DNA of 64,000 bases from Zanthoxylum bungeanum (taxonomy: Eukaryota > Streptophyta > Magnoliopsida > Sapindales > Rutaceae). The first letter of the stretch is position 1, and every line of letters begins with the position of its first letter. The notes beneath the pieces were generated by a model. That model saw nothing but the letters and a program-made list of their open reading frames with translations. It ran no database searches and was not told the origin of the DNA. Of this stretch, positions 11,751 through 22,975 are shown one piece after another. Location: NCBI GenBank assembly GCA_019454045.1, contig SKCR01034767.1, positions 62,001-126,000 of the forward strand, written 5' to 3'. The translations under genes were made by a program, and so were the position numbers.

Positions 11751-12230
11751 AAGGGCAAGGCACCAGCTTCAGGTATGTTTGTTATAGAAATAAACATGTC
11801 TTCTACTAGTTTTAAATATTAGATTTTTGATTCTGGTTGTGGTACTCACATATGTACTGATGTGCAAGATCTGCGGATTAGCAAGAGACTGGCCTCAGGA
11901 GAGATTGATCTACGCGTTGGGAATAGGATACGAGTTGCCATTTTGGCCGTGGGCACTTATGTTTTGGAACTGCCCTCGGGGCATATACTTGAACTTATAA
12001 ACTGTTATTTTGTATCTAGTTTGACTAGGAATATTATTTCTGTATCTATGTTAACCCAATGCGGGTATACTTTTGTATTTAGAAACATTGGGTGTTTTAT
12101 GTATAAAAATGATATAGAAATTTGCACAGCTGATGCAAATAGTGGTCTTTATATTTTGAATATAAATCAATCTCAAACATATAATGTAACAAACAAAAGG
12201 CTTAAAGTAAGTAACTAAAATGAAACTTAT
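11751..12230 (+). pseudogene. pol: CopA pol: aspartic protease region
   Basis: Pol frame resumes after the A-run with a MFVIEINMS segment. The protease site DSGCGTHI (Asp codon 11829-11831) follows, then a stretch ending in a WYCRLGHIN pre-integrase motif that begins the next block. An in-frame TAG lies just before the site and a TAA near 12216. The protease would cleave the Gag-Pol polyprotein. Family membership is clear from the active site and order of domains; this copy is non-functional. Confidence 0.8.
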
Positions 12231-13330
12231 ATGTGGTATTGTCGTTTGGGACACATAAACAAGACACATATATCCACACTTTCGAAGAGTGGGTACTTGG
12301 ACGGATTTGATCCAAACCCATATGACGTAAGCGAATTTTGTTCATTAGGTAAAATGCCTAAATCACCTTTTAGCGGTAAAGGTGCACGTGCCACAGAACT
12401 GTTAGCCCTCGTTCATAGTGACGTATGTGGGCCCATATCTAGCCAGACTAGAGGTGGATATGAATACTTCATAACCTTTACGGATGATGTATCGCGTTAT
12501 GGTTATTTGTATGTTATGAGACACAAGTCGGAAACCTTTGAGAAATTCAAAGAGTTTCGACACGAAGTTAAAAAACAGACCGGCAAAAGTTTTGAGACAT
12601 TATGGTCGGAGTGTGGTGGCGAATACTTAAGCAATGAGTTTTTTGATTACTTGAAAGAATATGGTATTCTTTCACAGTGGACTCCTCCTGGAACACCGTA
12701 ATTAAACGGTGTGTCCGAACGGAGAAACCGAACTTTGTTAGACATGGTGAAGTCTATGATGAGTCGTACAGAGCTACCTATTTTCTTCTGGGGATATGCA
12801 TTGAACAGTGTAATATTTATTTTGAATAAGGTTCTATCAAAGTCTGTTCAACAGACTCTGTATGAGATATGGACAGGAAAAAAACCAGGTTTCTCATTCC
12901 TAAAGATTTGGGGTTGCTGGGCATACGTCAAATGTTTGGAAGGTACCAAACTTGAACCCAAATCGGATAAATGCCTATTTGTAGGATATACTAGGGAAAC
13001 CAAAGGATATTACTTCTATCTCACCCAAGAGAACAAAGTATTTGTTACTCTACATGTGGTTTTCCTTGAAAAGGAATTCCTAAATGCAGTGGTCAGTGTG
13101 AAGAAAGTAGAACTCGATGAAAATCGGAGTGATTCTGTTCCTGGCACAGAATCCTTAACGGAACATGAACAGTCAATCAAGGATGACACTGTACCACAAT
13201 CTTCGAATATACAAGAGCCGCGTAGGTCGGAGAGAGTCAGAAAACAACCTGAAAGGTATGGGTTTCTGATCTCACCTCATGTAGATATTAATCTCATTAA
13301 GGATAACGAACCGGCTACGTATGAGGAAGC
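12231..13330 (+). pseudogene. pol: CopA pol: integrase
   Basis: Copia integrase, which inserts element DNA into chromosomes. In order: the pre-integrase HxxxH-type segment, HSDVCGP (first catalytic Asp, ~12420), FTDDVSRYGY, GGEYLSNEF, SERRNRTLLDMV (catalytic Glu), then the C-terminal KIWGCWAYVK and GYYFY segments. The second catalytic Asp of the usual RSDRGGEY motif is replaced by Glu (GAG 12609-12611, SEC GGEY). A TAA at 12699-12701 separates the block into two frames. The C-terminal part leads into the linker before reverse transcriptase. Confidence 0.85.
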
Positions 13331-14400
13331 GATACAAGATCTCGATTCCGCTTTATGGAAAGAAGCCATGAAGTCCGAAATGGATTCCATGTACACCAAC
13401 CAAGTTTGGACTCTGGTTGATGTACCATAAGGCGTAAAGCCTATTGGTTGCAAATGGGTCTTCAAGAAGAAGACCGACATGGATGGCAACGTATAAACCT
13501 ACAAGGCTAGGCTTGTAGCGAAGGGGTATCGTCAATGACATGATGTCGATTACGATAAAACTTTTTCACCCATTGCCATGATTAAATCCATAAGGATAAT
13601 GCTTATTACTATTGTATATTTCGATTACGAGATATGACAGATGGACTTCAAAACTACTTTCCTCAACGGAAACCTTTTGGAGGATGTTTATGTGCAATAG
13701 CCTGACGGTTTTGTCATACCAAGACTTGCAAACAAGGTTTGGAAGTTAAATTGATCCATTTATGGATTGAAGCAAGCATCGCATTCTTGGAACCAACGTT
13801 TTGATGAGATCATAAAGGAATATGATTTCATTCAAAGCGAGGATGATCCTTGTGTATATAAGAAGGTTAGTGGGAGCATACTGACATTCATTATCCTTTA
13901 CGTTGATGATGTATTGCTTATTAGCAATGACATTCCCATGTTAACGTCGGTGAAAGCTTGGCTTTCATTAAAATTCTCCATGAAAGATCTGTGAGAAGTA
14001 GCATTAATTCTAGGAATAAAGATCTACTGCGAAAGATCTAGAAAGCTGCTTGGACTCTCCCAGAGCATGTACATTGAAAAAGTGTTGAAGAGATTCAACA
14101 TGGATCAGTCCAAGAGGGGACTGTTGCTAGTGTCACATGGCATCACTCTATCTAAGGACATGTGTCCTAAAAATCAAGATGAGAGAGACAATATGAGTCA
14201 GATACCGTTTGCCTAAGAAGTCGGATCGATCATGTATGCCATGATATGTACGCGACCTGATGTCTCATATGCTTTGAGCATGTGTAGTCGCTATTAGGCC
14301 GATCCAGATGAAGGTCATTGGATGGCGGTTAAGAATATCCTTAAGTATCTTAGATGAACTAAGAATGTTTTCTTAATCTATGGAGATGGAGAACTTGAGG
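13331..14400 (+). pseudogene. pol: CopA pol: reverse transcriptase
   Basis: RVT_2-type copia reverse transcriptase. In order: LWKEAMKSEMDSMYTNQVW, GCKWVFKKKTDMDG, KARLVAKGYRQ, the FLNGNLLEDVY block, SIYGLKQASHSWNQRF, and an intact YVDD catalytic box (13899-13910). At least ten in-frame stops interrupt it; many correspond to Gln, Arg or Trp codons in the minus-strand relative at 23351-24028. Frame is otherwise preserved through the domain, so decay is mainly by point mutation. Confidence 0.9.
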
Positions 14401-14828
14401 TAATTGGGTATACCGATGCAAGTTTTCAAATCGACAAAGACGACTGCAAGTTGCAATCCGGGTAAATATTTTGTTTGAACAACGGAGCAGTAAGCTGGAA
14501 ATCTTCCAAGCAAGAGACTGTTGCTAATTCAACAACAGAAGCGGATTATATTACTGCAGCTGAAGCAACAAAAGAGGCAGTTTGGATCTGAAAATTCCTA
14601 ATTGGATTAGGAGTAGTTCCGTCAGTAGCTGAGCCCGTTCCATTGTATTGTGACAATAACGGGGCTATAACACTTTCTAAGGAACCGTGGTCTCATCAAC
14701 GATCCAAGCATGTTCTTTAACGTTTCCATCTGATTCGTGAGATCATACATCGTGGCGATGTGAAGATTGAGAAGGTCGCATCAGAGGACAACATGGCAGA
14801 TCCGCTGACGAAAGCTATTCCTCAGTAA
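14401..14828 (+). pseudogene. pol: CopA pol: RNase H
   Basis: RNase H would degrade RNA in the RNA-DNA hybrid. Visible are GYTDASFQ (first Asp), [33 protein letters not shown] and RSHQRSKHVL-like segments (one reads WSHQRS), ending ADPLTKAIPQ and TAA at 14826-14828. The same terminal TAA occurs in the left unit (6827) and in the minus-strand relative (22585-22583), so it may be the normal pol stop. Several earlier stops are private to this copy. Confidence 0.85.
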
Positions 14829-14887
14829 AAGTTTGAGTGACATGTACATAGTTCAGGTGTTAGATGATTGAGTGACTGGCTATAGAC

Positions 14888-14899
14888 CAAGTGGGAGAT
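14888..14899 (+). other. CopA polypurine tract, right unit
   Basis: CAAGTGGGAGAT directly before the LTR. Confidence 0.7.
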
Positions 14900-16744
14900 T
14901 ATTGGACAACTATGACCCATAGCGTCACTATTTGTAAAAAAACATTGTAGTTTTTGTAAAAATTAACTATGTGACAATGGAAATTCCCTTTTACATTTTG
15001 TAATTTATTTACTTGGAAATATAAATGGTAAAAGTCCTTATGATTAGTTCCGGATTGATAAGATTTGAGACAGTATCAATCCATAACGGTTTAATCATTA
15101 AACATCCCTAGCCATAGTATTATCGAGATTGGACATCGATAATACGGAATAGACTAGTATTGCACTTGTGCTTGTTATGGAAGCGTAACAATATAGTTCT
15201 CATATATTTAAGTATTGGATACTTATGCAAGTGTGATAGGAGGTTGTGTTTACCCATGGTACGGAAACAGCTTTGCTTCTGATAGACCCTGCGGAATCCC
15301 ATTGGTAGTATGACTATGTGTATATGGGAATCCGCATCAGGATAGGTGTATTTGGTCTTAACCCGAAACTTACATCGCTAGTACTTACGACAATCAGTAC
15401 ACTTTGGTTTTGGTCGTCCGGGACTTTAACAGGTTCCGTGTACTCCTCTTCTGGGTTTATTGAGAATCGTAGTGTATTGGATGTGATGTCAAGATGAAAG
15501 TATCACTTCACTCATATAGAGATGATGGTCACATAGGGATACAAAACTGGTGCTATAATGTGTTGCAACCATCGGAATAATATGACAAGGTCATGATTAT
15601 CCGATTAAAGAGACTAGTTGTTTGTGATCCGATATATGCTTCGTACGGGGCAGACACTATGTATACTACGCCTGACAAACATAATATATTCCATTAATAA
15701 TATTTCTAGAGAATTGGGTAGGCACGACGCATTGCTAGAAGCCAATCATGCTCGTAAATCGGTAAAAATATAGTACGAGGTACGTACGTGTTCGGATAGT
15801 CCGACGACCGAATTTACTGCCAATATATCCATAGATCTCTTGGGTCGCTTCCCGAAGATTCACCGATGACGTATGGTTCAAACATAATTAAACTTGGATT
15901 AATTACGGAGATTTTATCTAGGATAAAATACTATTTGAAGAGAGAGAATGATTAATTTAGAATTAATCGATAAAATAATATATTCGATATATCAAACGAA
16001 ATTAGATTTCGACGCGGAATTAAAATTGGATTTTAATTTGGGCAAACGAATTAATTTAGAATTAATTCGCGAGCGACATGAATAGTAATTTTTCTAGGCA
16101 TAATTATTTAATTAAATTTGATTTAATTACGTCGCAACGGAAAATTCATTAATTCGAAATTAGCGAACCCGAGCCCGGGATGTGTTGCGGATCCACTCGG
16201 ATTTTGAATCAAGTGGGGCCCACATGTCACATCACTTGTCACTTTAATTACTTTTTGGTGATGGGTTTTGGTGAAGGCATGATGATGACTTGTAAAACAC
16301 ATTTTGTAAGTAATGATTAAAAGACTTTTACCAAATGTTTGGTATATCTTTCATTTGATTTTGAAATCAAATAATTCACTCATTTCACACTCTCTCTCAC
16401 GGTTTCATCACAAAGAAAACACTCTCCCTCATTTTTCTTCTCATGGCCGAGAGTTGCAAGGAACAAGAAGAAAATTTGTTGTAATTTTTCTAAGTGCTAG
16501 CACACCAAAGGAATCATCCAAGGTGATAGGGAAACCATCCTAAAAGCTTGGAATCAAAGCATAAAGCTTGGAGCTTGGACTTCATCCCCAAAGTGGAGCT
16601 TGGCTGAAAACTTGGAGGAGGAAATTATTGTATTTGACGCATCCTAAATCCTCTCATTGTAAGTATGAATCCGCCATACTTCTTTATGTATTCACTTTAT
16701 TTCATTGCTTGAATTTGATTTTGGGAATGTCTTAGAAACCAGCA
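14900..16744 (+). mobile_element. CopA right LTR (1.85 kb)
   Basis: Starts TATTGGACAAC (TG mutated to TA) and ends AGAAACCAGCA. It has a ~50-bp internal deletion near 15660 relative to the middle LTR. The following GAACA (16745-16749) would be the right target duplication, but the left copy lies outside the window. Flanking DNA is Tat. Confidence 0.85.
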
Positions 16745-18456
16745 GAACATTCACAGAGGCACCGACCACCCATCAACCTTCCTCATGTGGATCCATCTAA
16801 GCAAGTCGTCTCTAGTATATGATAGGAGATGAGGAAGTTCAATAAGGCAATCCTCTCCATCCTGTTCGATGTGAGACTACTAGTCAAAAGGAACCAGACT
16901 GAATCCATTGTAGACACACACTTTTCCATAAGTCTATCACACGATCGAGCTCCCATTAAAGTTCATCGCCTAGACATAAGGCTATATGATGGGTCCATCG
17001 ACCCAGACGACCACGTTGTTCATTATAAATACAAAATGATATATATGGCTTTGGCGTCATACCAATGAGAAGTCATAATGTGAAGATGATTTGGAGAGAC
17101 ATTAGCATGCCTAACCCTCACCTAGTTTATTAATCTCCCATACCAGTCTATAGGATCTTACCAAGAGTTAGCAAACAAGTTCGTGGAACACTTTGCAAAC
17201 TCTTGCAAGTTTGAGAAGACCACAGACGACCTTAACTCTATTCAGTAGCGGAATGGAGAGTCCTTGCGAAGCTACGTAACCCACTTCAATAAGGAAAAGA
17301 TCTCAATATCGGATCTCCATCTTTTGATGGCTGTTGAAGCCTTCCACAATGGTATGCTTACTGATAGTGAACTGTACAAGAAGTTGACTAATTTCAAGTG
17401 TTACACCATGGACGAGGCAATAGCCTGAGCCTAGATTGAGATTCGGTGGAAGAAGATAAAAGGAACAAGAAATGTGACGGCCCCAGCAGCTGCTCTGAGG
17501 AGAGAGTTTCGAATCCCTCCAAACGACCCAGAGGCTTTAATGAAATGACCCGTTAGCTAGAGGACAAAAGGTTCTGATGGGCCAAAGAGTATTGCCCACC
17601 TAACAGAGACTATGAATGTAATCCTTCAGCCTACAGGGTTCGACGCCAGCCTCTATCAAACCAACCAAGGCTCCTATATACAACTTCAGTATGTCTTCTA
17701 GGACTTGGTCTGTGTTTTGAAGAAGATGAGAGGCATAATAGATGGCCAGAGCATCCTAGAGATAGATCATCTAAAAAATATATAAAGAAGTAGTGTGAGT
17801 TCCACCGAGACTAGAGACACTTGAATACCGATTACGTAGCCTTGAGATTGAAAGTGCTAGAGCCGTTGAACAAAGGCTACCTCTAAGACTTGCTTATAGA
17901 AAAAGGCAATGACATTTTGGCCCAAAGAGATGAAAAGAGGTGATAGAGATGACAAACCCCATCTACCACATCCAATCGATAATACAGTCAACCATATCAT
18001 TGTAGGATTGGAAATTAGTGGTGTTTCTTATTCGGTCTGCAAGTGACATATGAGAGAAATAGCCACTAGAATGTCCCAGTCTATAAAGTCATTTGAAAAG
18101 TCATTCACCAATTTCACTATTAGGTTCATTGATGATATGAATTCAACCTTATTGAACCTCAATCATGACACTCTCGTAGTATCTTTGTAGGTTGAAAACT
18201 TCACGATCAAACAAGTATTGGTTGACATTGGGTCCTCAACCATTATCATCTTCACAACAGCTTTGTCGGATATAGGTGTAAAATTGAGCACGATCAATAG
18301 ATGATCTACTGTGTTGCTTGGGTTCAGTAGTGAATGAAAATTCACTCTAGGAGAATTCATGCTCCCAGTATACGCGGGAGGAGTGAATAAGATGACTACA
18401 TTCTTAGTCTTGGATTGTCCCTCAGCATACAATATGATCATGGGTCGACCTTAGAT
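16745..18456 (+). pseudogene. gag: Tat-lineage gypsy gag-protease pseudogene
   Basis: Decayed gypsy sequence recognised from its order of motifs. A capsid domain (PF03732-like) has YDGSIDPDDHV (~16985) and a region like F..HF..SCKFEKTTDDL. A remnant Tat-type knuckle (CEFHRD..RH) lies near 17790-17850. Then comes a protease with VDIGSS instead of V-D-TGSS (Asp codon 18224-18226), followed by a DCPSAYNMIMGRP segment. Stops are frequent in every frame. This gag-protease with those spacing motifs fits the Tat/Ogre group. Its left end abuts CopA and its LTRs are not in view. It continues at 20508-20614 and 33700. Confidence 0.75.
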
Positions 18457-18461
18457 CAATG
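18457..18461 (+). repeat. Target duplication CAATG, left
   Basis: CAATG immediately left of the CopA2 solo LTR; identical copy at 20503-20507. Confidence 0.85.
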
Positions 18462-20502
18462 TGTTGGAGTTTCTACGGTCCCGATGATCGATTATCAAGC
18501 ATCAAACACATGTGAATACATCGAAGAAAGTCGTGGAATACTTACATCGATCGATTGAGCGATGCGGTAGACAACAAAAATCTTTAAGTCCTCTTCCAAG
18601 CTCTCGACAGTGAGCAGTTTCCCCTCTCCAAGATTCGACCATCTTCAAGAATCTAAGCTCCAAGCTTTGTGTGAAATGATTCCATGCACACGGGTGGGTT
18701 TCCCTATCACCTTCGCAGGACTCAAAAGGTGTGCTAGCACTCCGAAAATTTTGCTACAAAACTTCTTATCTCTTCTCCATGGCTCACGGCTTTGCCAAAA
18801 AATGAGTGAGAAGAAATCCCCAAAGGGTGAGAGAGCGAGAGAAGAGTTGAGAGAGATGGAAGAAAAATGTGTATTAGTTAATTGTTTTCCAAAAACAATT
18901 AAACATATACCTATATTTGATTTTTCAAAAAAGTCAAACAAGTACAAGCTTTAAAGTTTTTCCATCTACCACCATCAATCAATCAATCAATGAATTGTGA
19001 CTGGTGTCAATCACTCAAAGTGAAAGAAATTTATCACTTGATTGACGAATGATGTGACGCTAGATATGACTAGTGATTTGACGGTTGATTTGACTTACGT
19101 GCCGCACTCGAATTCGAAAAGCGAATGCGCTCACAAACAATCCCGGGCTCGGGTTTGCTAATTCCAAATTGATGAATTTTCCGTTACGTCGTAATTAAAT
19201 CTAATTTAATTAAATAATCATGCCTAGCATAATTACTTTTCACCCCGCTAACGAATTAATTCTAAATTAACTCGTTCACCCGAATTAAAATCTAATTTTA
19301 ATTCCGCGTCGAAATCCAATTTCGATTAATATATCGAATATATTAATTTATTGATTAATTCCAAATTAATCATTTTCTCTCTTTAAATAATATTTTATCC
19401 TAGATAAAATATCTCCGTAATTAATCCCAGATTAATTTTCTCTCTCATCTAATTAATCCCAGATTAATTAAGTGCGAGTCATACGTCATCGGTGAATCTT
19501 CGGGAAGCGACCCATGAGATCCTCGGATATGTTGGCAGTAAATACGGTTATCGAACTATCCGAACACGTACGTACCTAGTACTACGTTTTAACCGATTTA
19601 CAAGACAAGGTTGGCTTCTAGCAAAGTGCCATGCCTACCCAATTCTCCAGAAACATGCTTACGAGAATAAGCAATCTATATCAGGCGTAGTATAAATAGT
19701 ATCGTGTATGTCGATCCAGTATCGGGTGTCACGTGCTAGGCCTGGGGCTGGAATTGTGTCTGCCCTGTACGAAGCACATGTCGGATGTCTGGTAACTAGT
19801 CTCTATAATCGGATATATATGACCTAGTCATAATATCCCGATGACTGCAGTACTTGAGAGTACTAGTACCGTACCCTACGTGACATCATCTCAACTATGA
19901 CTGGAGTGATACTTCCGTCTTGACATCACACCCAATACACTACGATTCTCAATATACCCAGCAGAGGCGTACACAGAACCTGTTAAAGCCCTGGATGACC
20001 AAAACCAAAGCATATTGATTGTCGCAAGTATTAGCGGTGCAAGTCTCAGGTTAAGACCAAATACACCTACCATGATTTCGAACTACCATAGACACATAGT
20101 TATACTACCAATGGAATTCCGAGGGGGTCTATCCAGAGCAAATCTGTTTCCCGTACCATCGGTAAAACACAACCTCCTATTACACTTGCATGAGTATCTT
20201 ATACCCAAATATATGAGAACTATGCCGTTATGATCTCACATAACACGCACAAGTGTAATACTAGTCTTTTACGCATTATCGATGTCCAATCTCGATAATA
20301 CTCTGACTAGGGATATTTAATGATTAATCCTTCGTGGTCATCTCAATCCAGGAACTAATCATATGGACCTCCTATCATTTATACATCTAGGTGATCTAAT
20401 CACAAATGATAAGAGAGCAATCTCCTTTGTCACATAGTTAATTTGTACAACAACACCATGATCTGTACAAATAGTGATGCTATGGGTCAAAACTGTCCAA
20501 CA
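18462..20502 (-). mobile_element. CopA2 solo LTR (2.04 kb), minus strand
   Basis: Complete LTR on the minus strand with TG..CA ends: minus-strand start TGTTGGACAGTTTTGAC, end AACTCCAACA. Flanked by a perfect CAATG duplication with no internal region, so it is a solo LTR left by LTR-LTR recombination. It is related to but clearly diverged from CopA LTRs and contains a TCAATCAATCAATCAAT microsatellite at 18975-18993. A second piece of the same subfamily lies at 49018-49856. Open frames inside it, such as 18610-18954, are chance. Confidence 0.92.
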
Positions 20503-20507
20503 CAATG
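20503..20507 (+). repeat. Target duplication CAATG, right
   Basis: Identical to 18457-18461. Removing one copy plus the LTR restores continuous Tat homology. Confidence 0.85.
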
Positions 20508-20614
20508 ACGTGTGGGCAGTCTCTTCAACTTTTCACCAAGTGATCAAGTTCCTCACCTGATAGGGAATAAACGAGATAAAAATAGACCAACATGCCACAA
20601 TCAGTTGTTACCAG
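20508..20614 (+). pseudogene. pol: Tat pol fragment after protease
   Basis: Short piece between two insertions. Joined to 18461 it continues the protease C-terminal region with a VWAVSSTFHQVIKF segment and a DQHATISCYQ segment, both typical positions in Tat polyproteins. It ends in ACCAG, duplicated at 33695-33699. Confidence 0.7.
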
Positions 20615-22511
20615 TGTTGGTTTCTAAGGCATTCCCAAGATCATATAAAGCATGAAAGTATGTGAATACTTAAGTAAGAATGGCGGAAACATACTTACAA
20701 AGATCGGATGGTTGGATGTGTAGATAACAAAAATAAATTTTATCTTTAAGAAGTCCTCCAAGATCTCCTATTTAAAGTAGATGAACAAGCTCCAAGCTTT
20801 GAAAGGATTCCAAGCTCTAGGATTGGTTTCCCGATCACCTAAGTATGATTCTTCAAGTGTTAGCTTTGGAAAAAATTGCAACAAAATTTTCCCTAACAAT
20901 GCTTGGGAGTTTCGGCCAATGAGAGAGTTTTGTTTTGTGTTTTCTAAAAACTTGTCTCACAAACGTTTTACACAAATATGGCATATGCTTTTCCAAAAAA
21001 CATAAAGCAATTTGGAGGGAAAATGGCCATCATTGCCTCCAACTACTCTCATCATAAATAGTGACTGGATTTTAATCACAGAAAGGTGACTTGACTTCCA
21101 TCACTAAGTGACTTGCGATATGACTTATGGGCCCCAATTTAATTCAAAATCTGAGTGGGCTCCGCAAACACATTCCAGGCTCAGGTTCATTAATTCCGAA
21201 TTAATGATTTTTCCGTTGCGACGTAATTAAATCAAATTTAATTAAATAATTATGCCCAGTAAAATTACTATTCACGTCGCTCGTGAATTAATTCTAAATT
21301 AATTCGTTTGCCCGAATTAAAATCCAATTTTAATTCCGAGTCGAATCTAATTTCATTTAATAGATCGAATATATTATTTTATCGATTAATTCAAACTTAA
21401 TCATTCTCTCTCTTCAAATAGTATTTTGTCATACATAAAATCTCTCAGTAATTAATCCTAGATTAATTATGTTCGAATCATACGTCATCGGTGAATCTTC
21501 GGGAAGCGACCCATGAGATTCCTCGATAAGTTGGCAGTAAATCCGGTCGCCGGACTATCCAAACTCGTGAGTACCTAATACTACATTTTACCGATTTACA
21601 AGACATGGTTGGCTTCTAGTAAAGCACCGTGCCTACCCAATTCTCCAGAAATATTCTTAAAGGAATATATAATATATTTAAGGTGTAGTATACGTAGTAT
21701 TGCGTATTGTGATCCAGTATCTGATGTCACATGCACGGCCTGGGGGGCTGGAATATCGTCTGCCCCGTACGAAGCATATATCAGATTACAAGCAACTAGT
21801 CTCTTTTAATCGGATAATCATGACCTTGTCATATTATCCTGATGGTTGCAACACATTAGAGAACCAGTTCTGTATCCATGCGTGAACAACATCTCCATAT
21901 GACTGAAGTGATACTTCCGTCTTGACATCACATCTAATACACTACGATTCTCAATAAACCCAGAAGAGGCGTACAAGGAACTTGTTAAAGTCCCGGACGA
22001 CCAAAACCAAAACATATTGATTATCGCAAGTACTAGCAATGTAAGTCTCAGGTTGAGACCAAATACACATAACCTGATTCGGATTCCTATAAATATATAG
22101 TCATACTACCAATGAGATTCTGATGAGTCTATCCAGAGCGAAGCTGTTTCTGTACCATCGGTAAACACAACCTCCTATCACACTTGCATAAGTATCCAAT
22201 ACTTAAATATATGAGAACTTTGCTGTTACGCTTCAATAACACGCACAAGTGCAATACTTGTCTATTCCGCATTATCGATGTCCAGTATCGATAATACTAC
22301 GACTAGGGGTATTTAATGATTAAACCGTTATAGAATGATACTGTCTCATATCTTATAATCCGGAATAATCATAAGGAATTTTACCATTTATTTATTAAAG
22401 TAATCAAATTATAAAATGATAAAATGTAATTTGTATTGTCACATAGTTAATTTGTACAAAAACCACAATGTCTTTTACAAATAGTGACGCTATGGGTCAT
22501 AGTTGTCCATA
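20615..22511 (-). mobile_element. CopA 3' LTR, minus strand (1.90 kb)
   Basis: Plus-strand start TGTTGGTTTCTAAGG is the LTR end; the LTR start is near 22511 (TATGGACAACT on the minus strand, TGTTGGACAAC in sister copies). Next to it lies the reversed purine tract ATCTCCCACTT (22512-22522). Confidence 0.85.
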
Positions 22512-22582
22512 ATCTCCCACTTGGCCTATAGCCAGTCACTCAAGCATCTAACACCTGAACTATGTACATGTCGCTCAAAATT

Positions 22583-22975
22583 TTACTGAGGAATAACTTT
22601 CGTCAGTGGATCTGCCATGTTGTCCTCTGATGCGACCTTCTCGATCTTGATGTATGATCTCACGAATTAGATAGAAACGTAGAAGAACATGCTTGGATCG
22701 TTGATGAGACCGCGATTCCTTATCATGTGCTATAGCCCCGTTATTGTTATAATACAATGGAACATGCTCAGCTGCTAACGAAACTACTCTTAATCCAATT
22801 AGGAATTTATGGATCCAATCTGCCTCTTTTGTTGCTTCGGCTGCAACAATATACTTCGCTTCTATTTTGAATCAGCATCAGTCTCTTGCTTGGAAGATTT
22901 CTAGACTACTTCGTTGTTCAAACAAAATATGTACCCGAATTATGACTTGCAGTCGTCTTTGTCGGTTTGGAAACT
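22583..22975 (-). pseudogene. pol: CopA pol: RNase H, minus strand
   Basis: C-terminal RNase H of the minus-strand element. NNNGAIA, RSHQRSKHVL and a degraded end are visible on the minus strand, with frameshifts near 22640-22660 and 22860. The terminal TAA (22585-22583) matches the stops of the other two CopA copies. An Asn replaces the Asp of the usual CDNNGAI motif. Confidence 0.8.

Larger units (their letters stand above)
3449..16744 (+). mobile_element. CopA tandem array: LTR - deleted body - LTR - full body - LTR
   Basis: Three LTRs of one copia family in the same orientation (3449-5056, 6900-8803, 14900-16744) bound two internal regions. The left body (5057-6899) keeps only the leader and the RNase H end. 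The right body (8804-14899) keeps gag to RNase H but is dead. Each body begins with a Met-type primer site and ends with the same purine tract, so the middle LTR serves as 3' LTR of one unit and 5' LTR of the next. The left LTR is broken by the G1 insertion. To the right the array abuts Tat sequence. Confidence 0.85.

Noticed and set aside
18610..18954. 114-codon frame with a charged segment
   Set aside because: Lies wholly inside the CopA2 solo LTR with an overlapping 100-codon frame on the other strand; no family resemblance.
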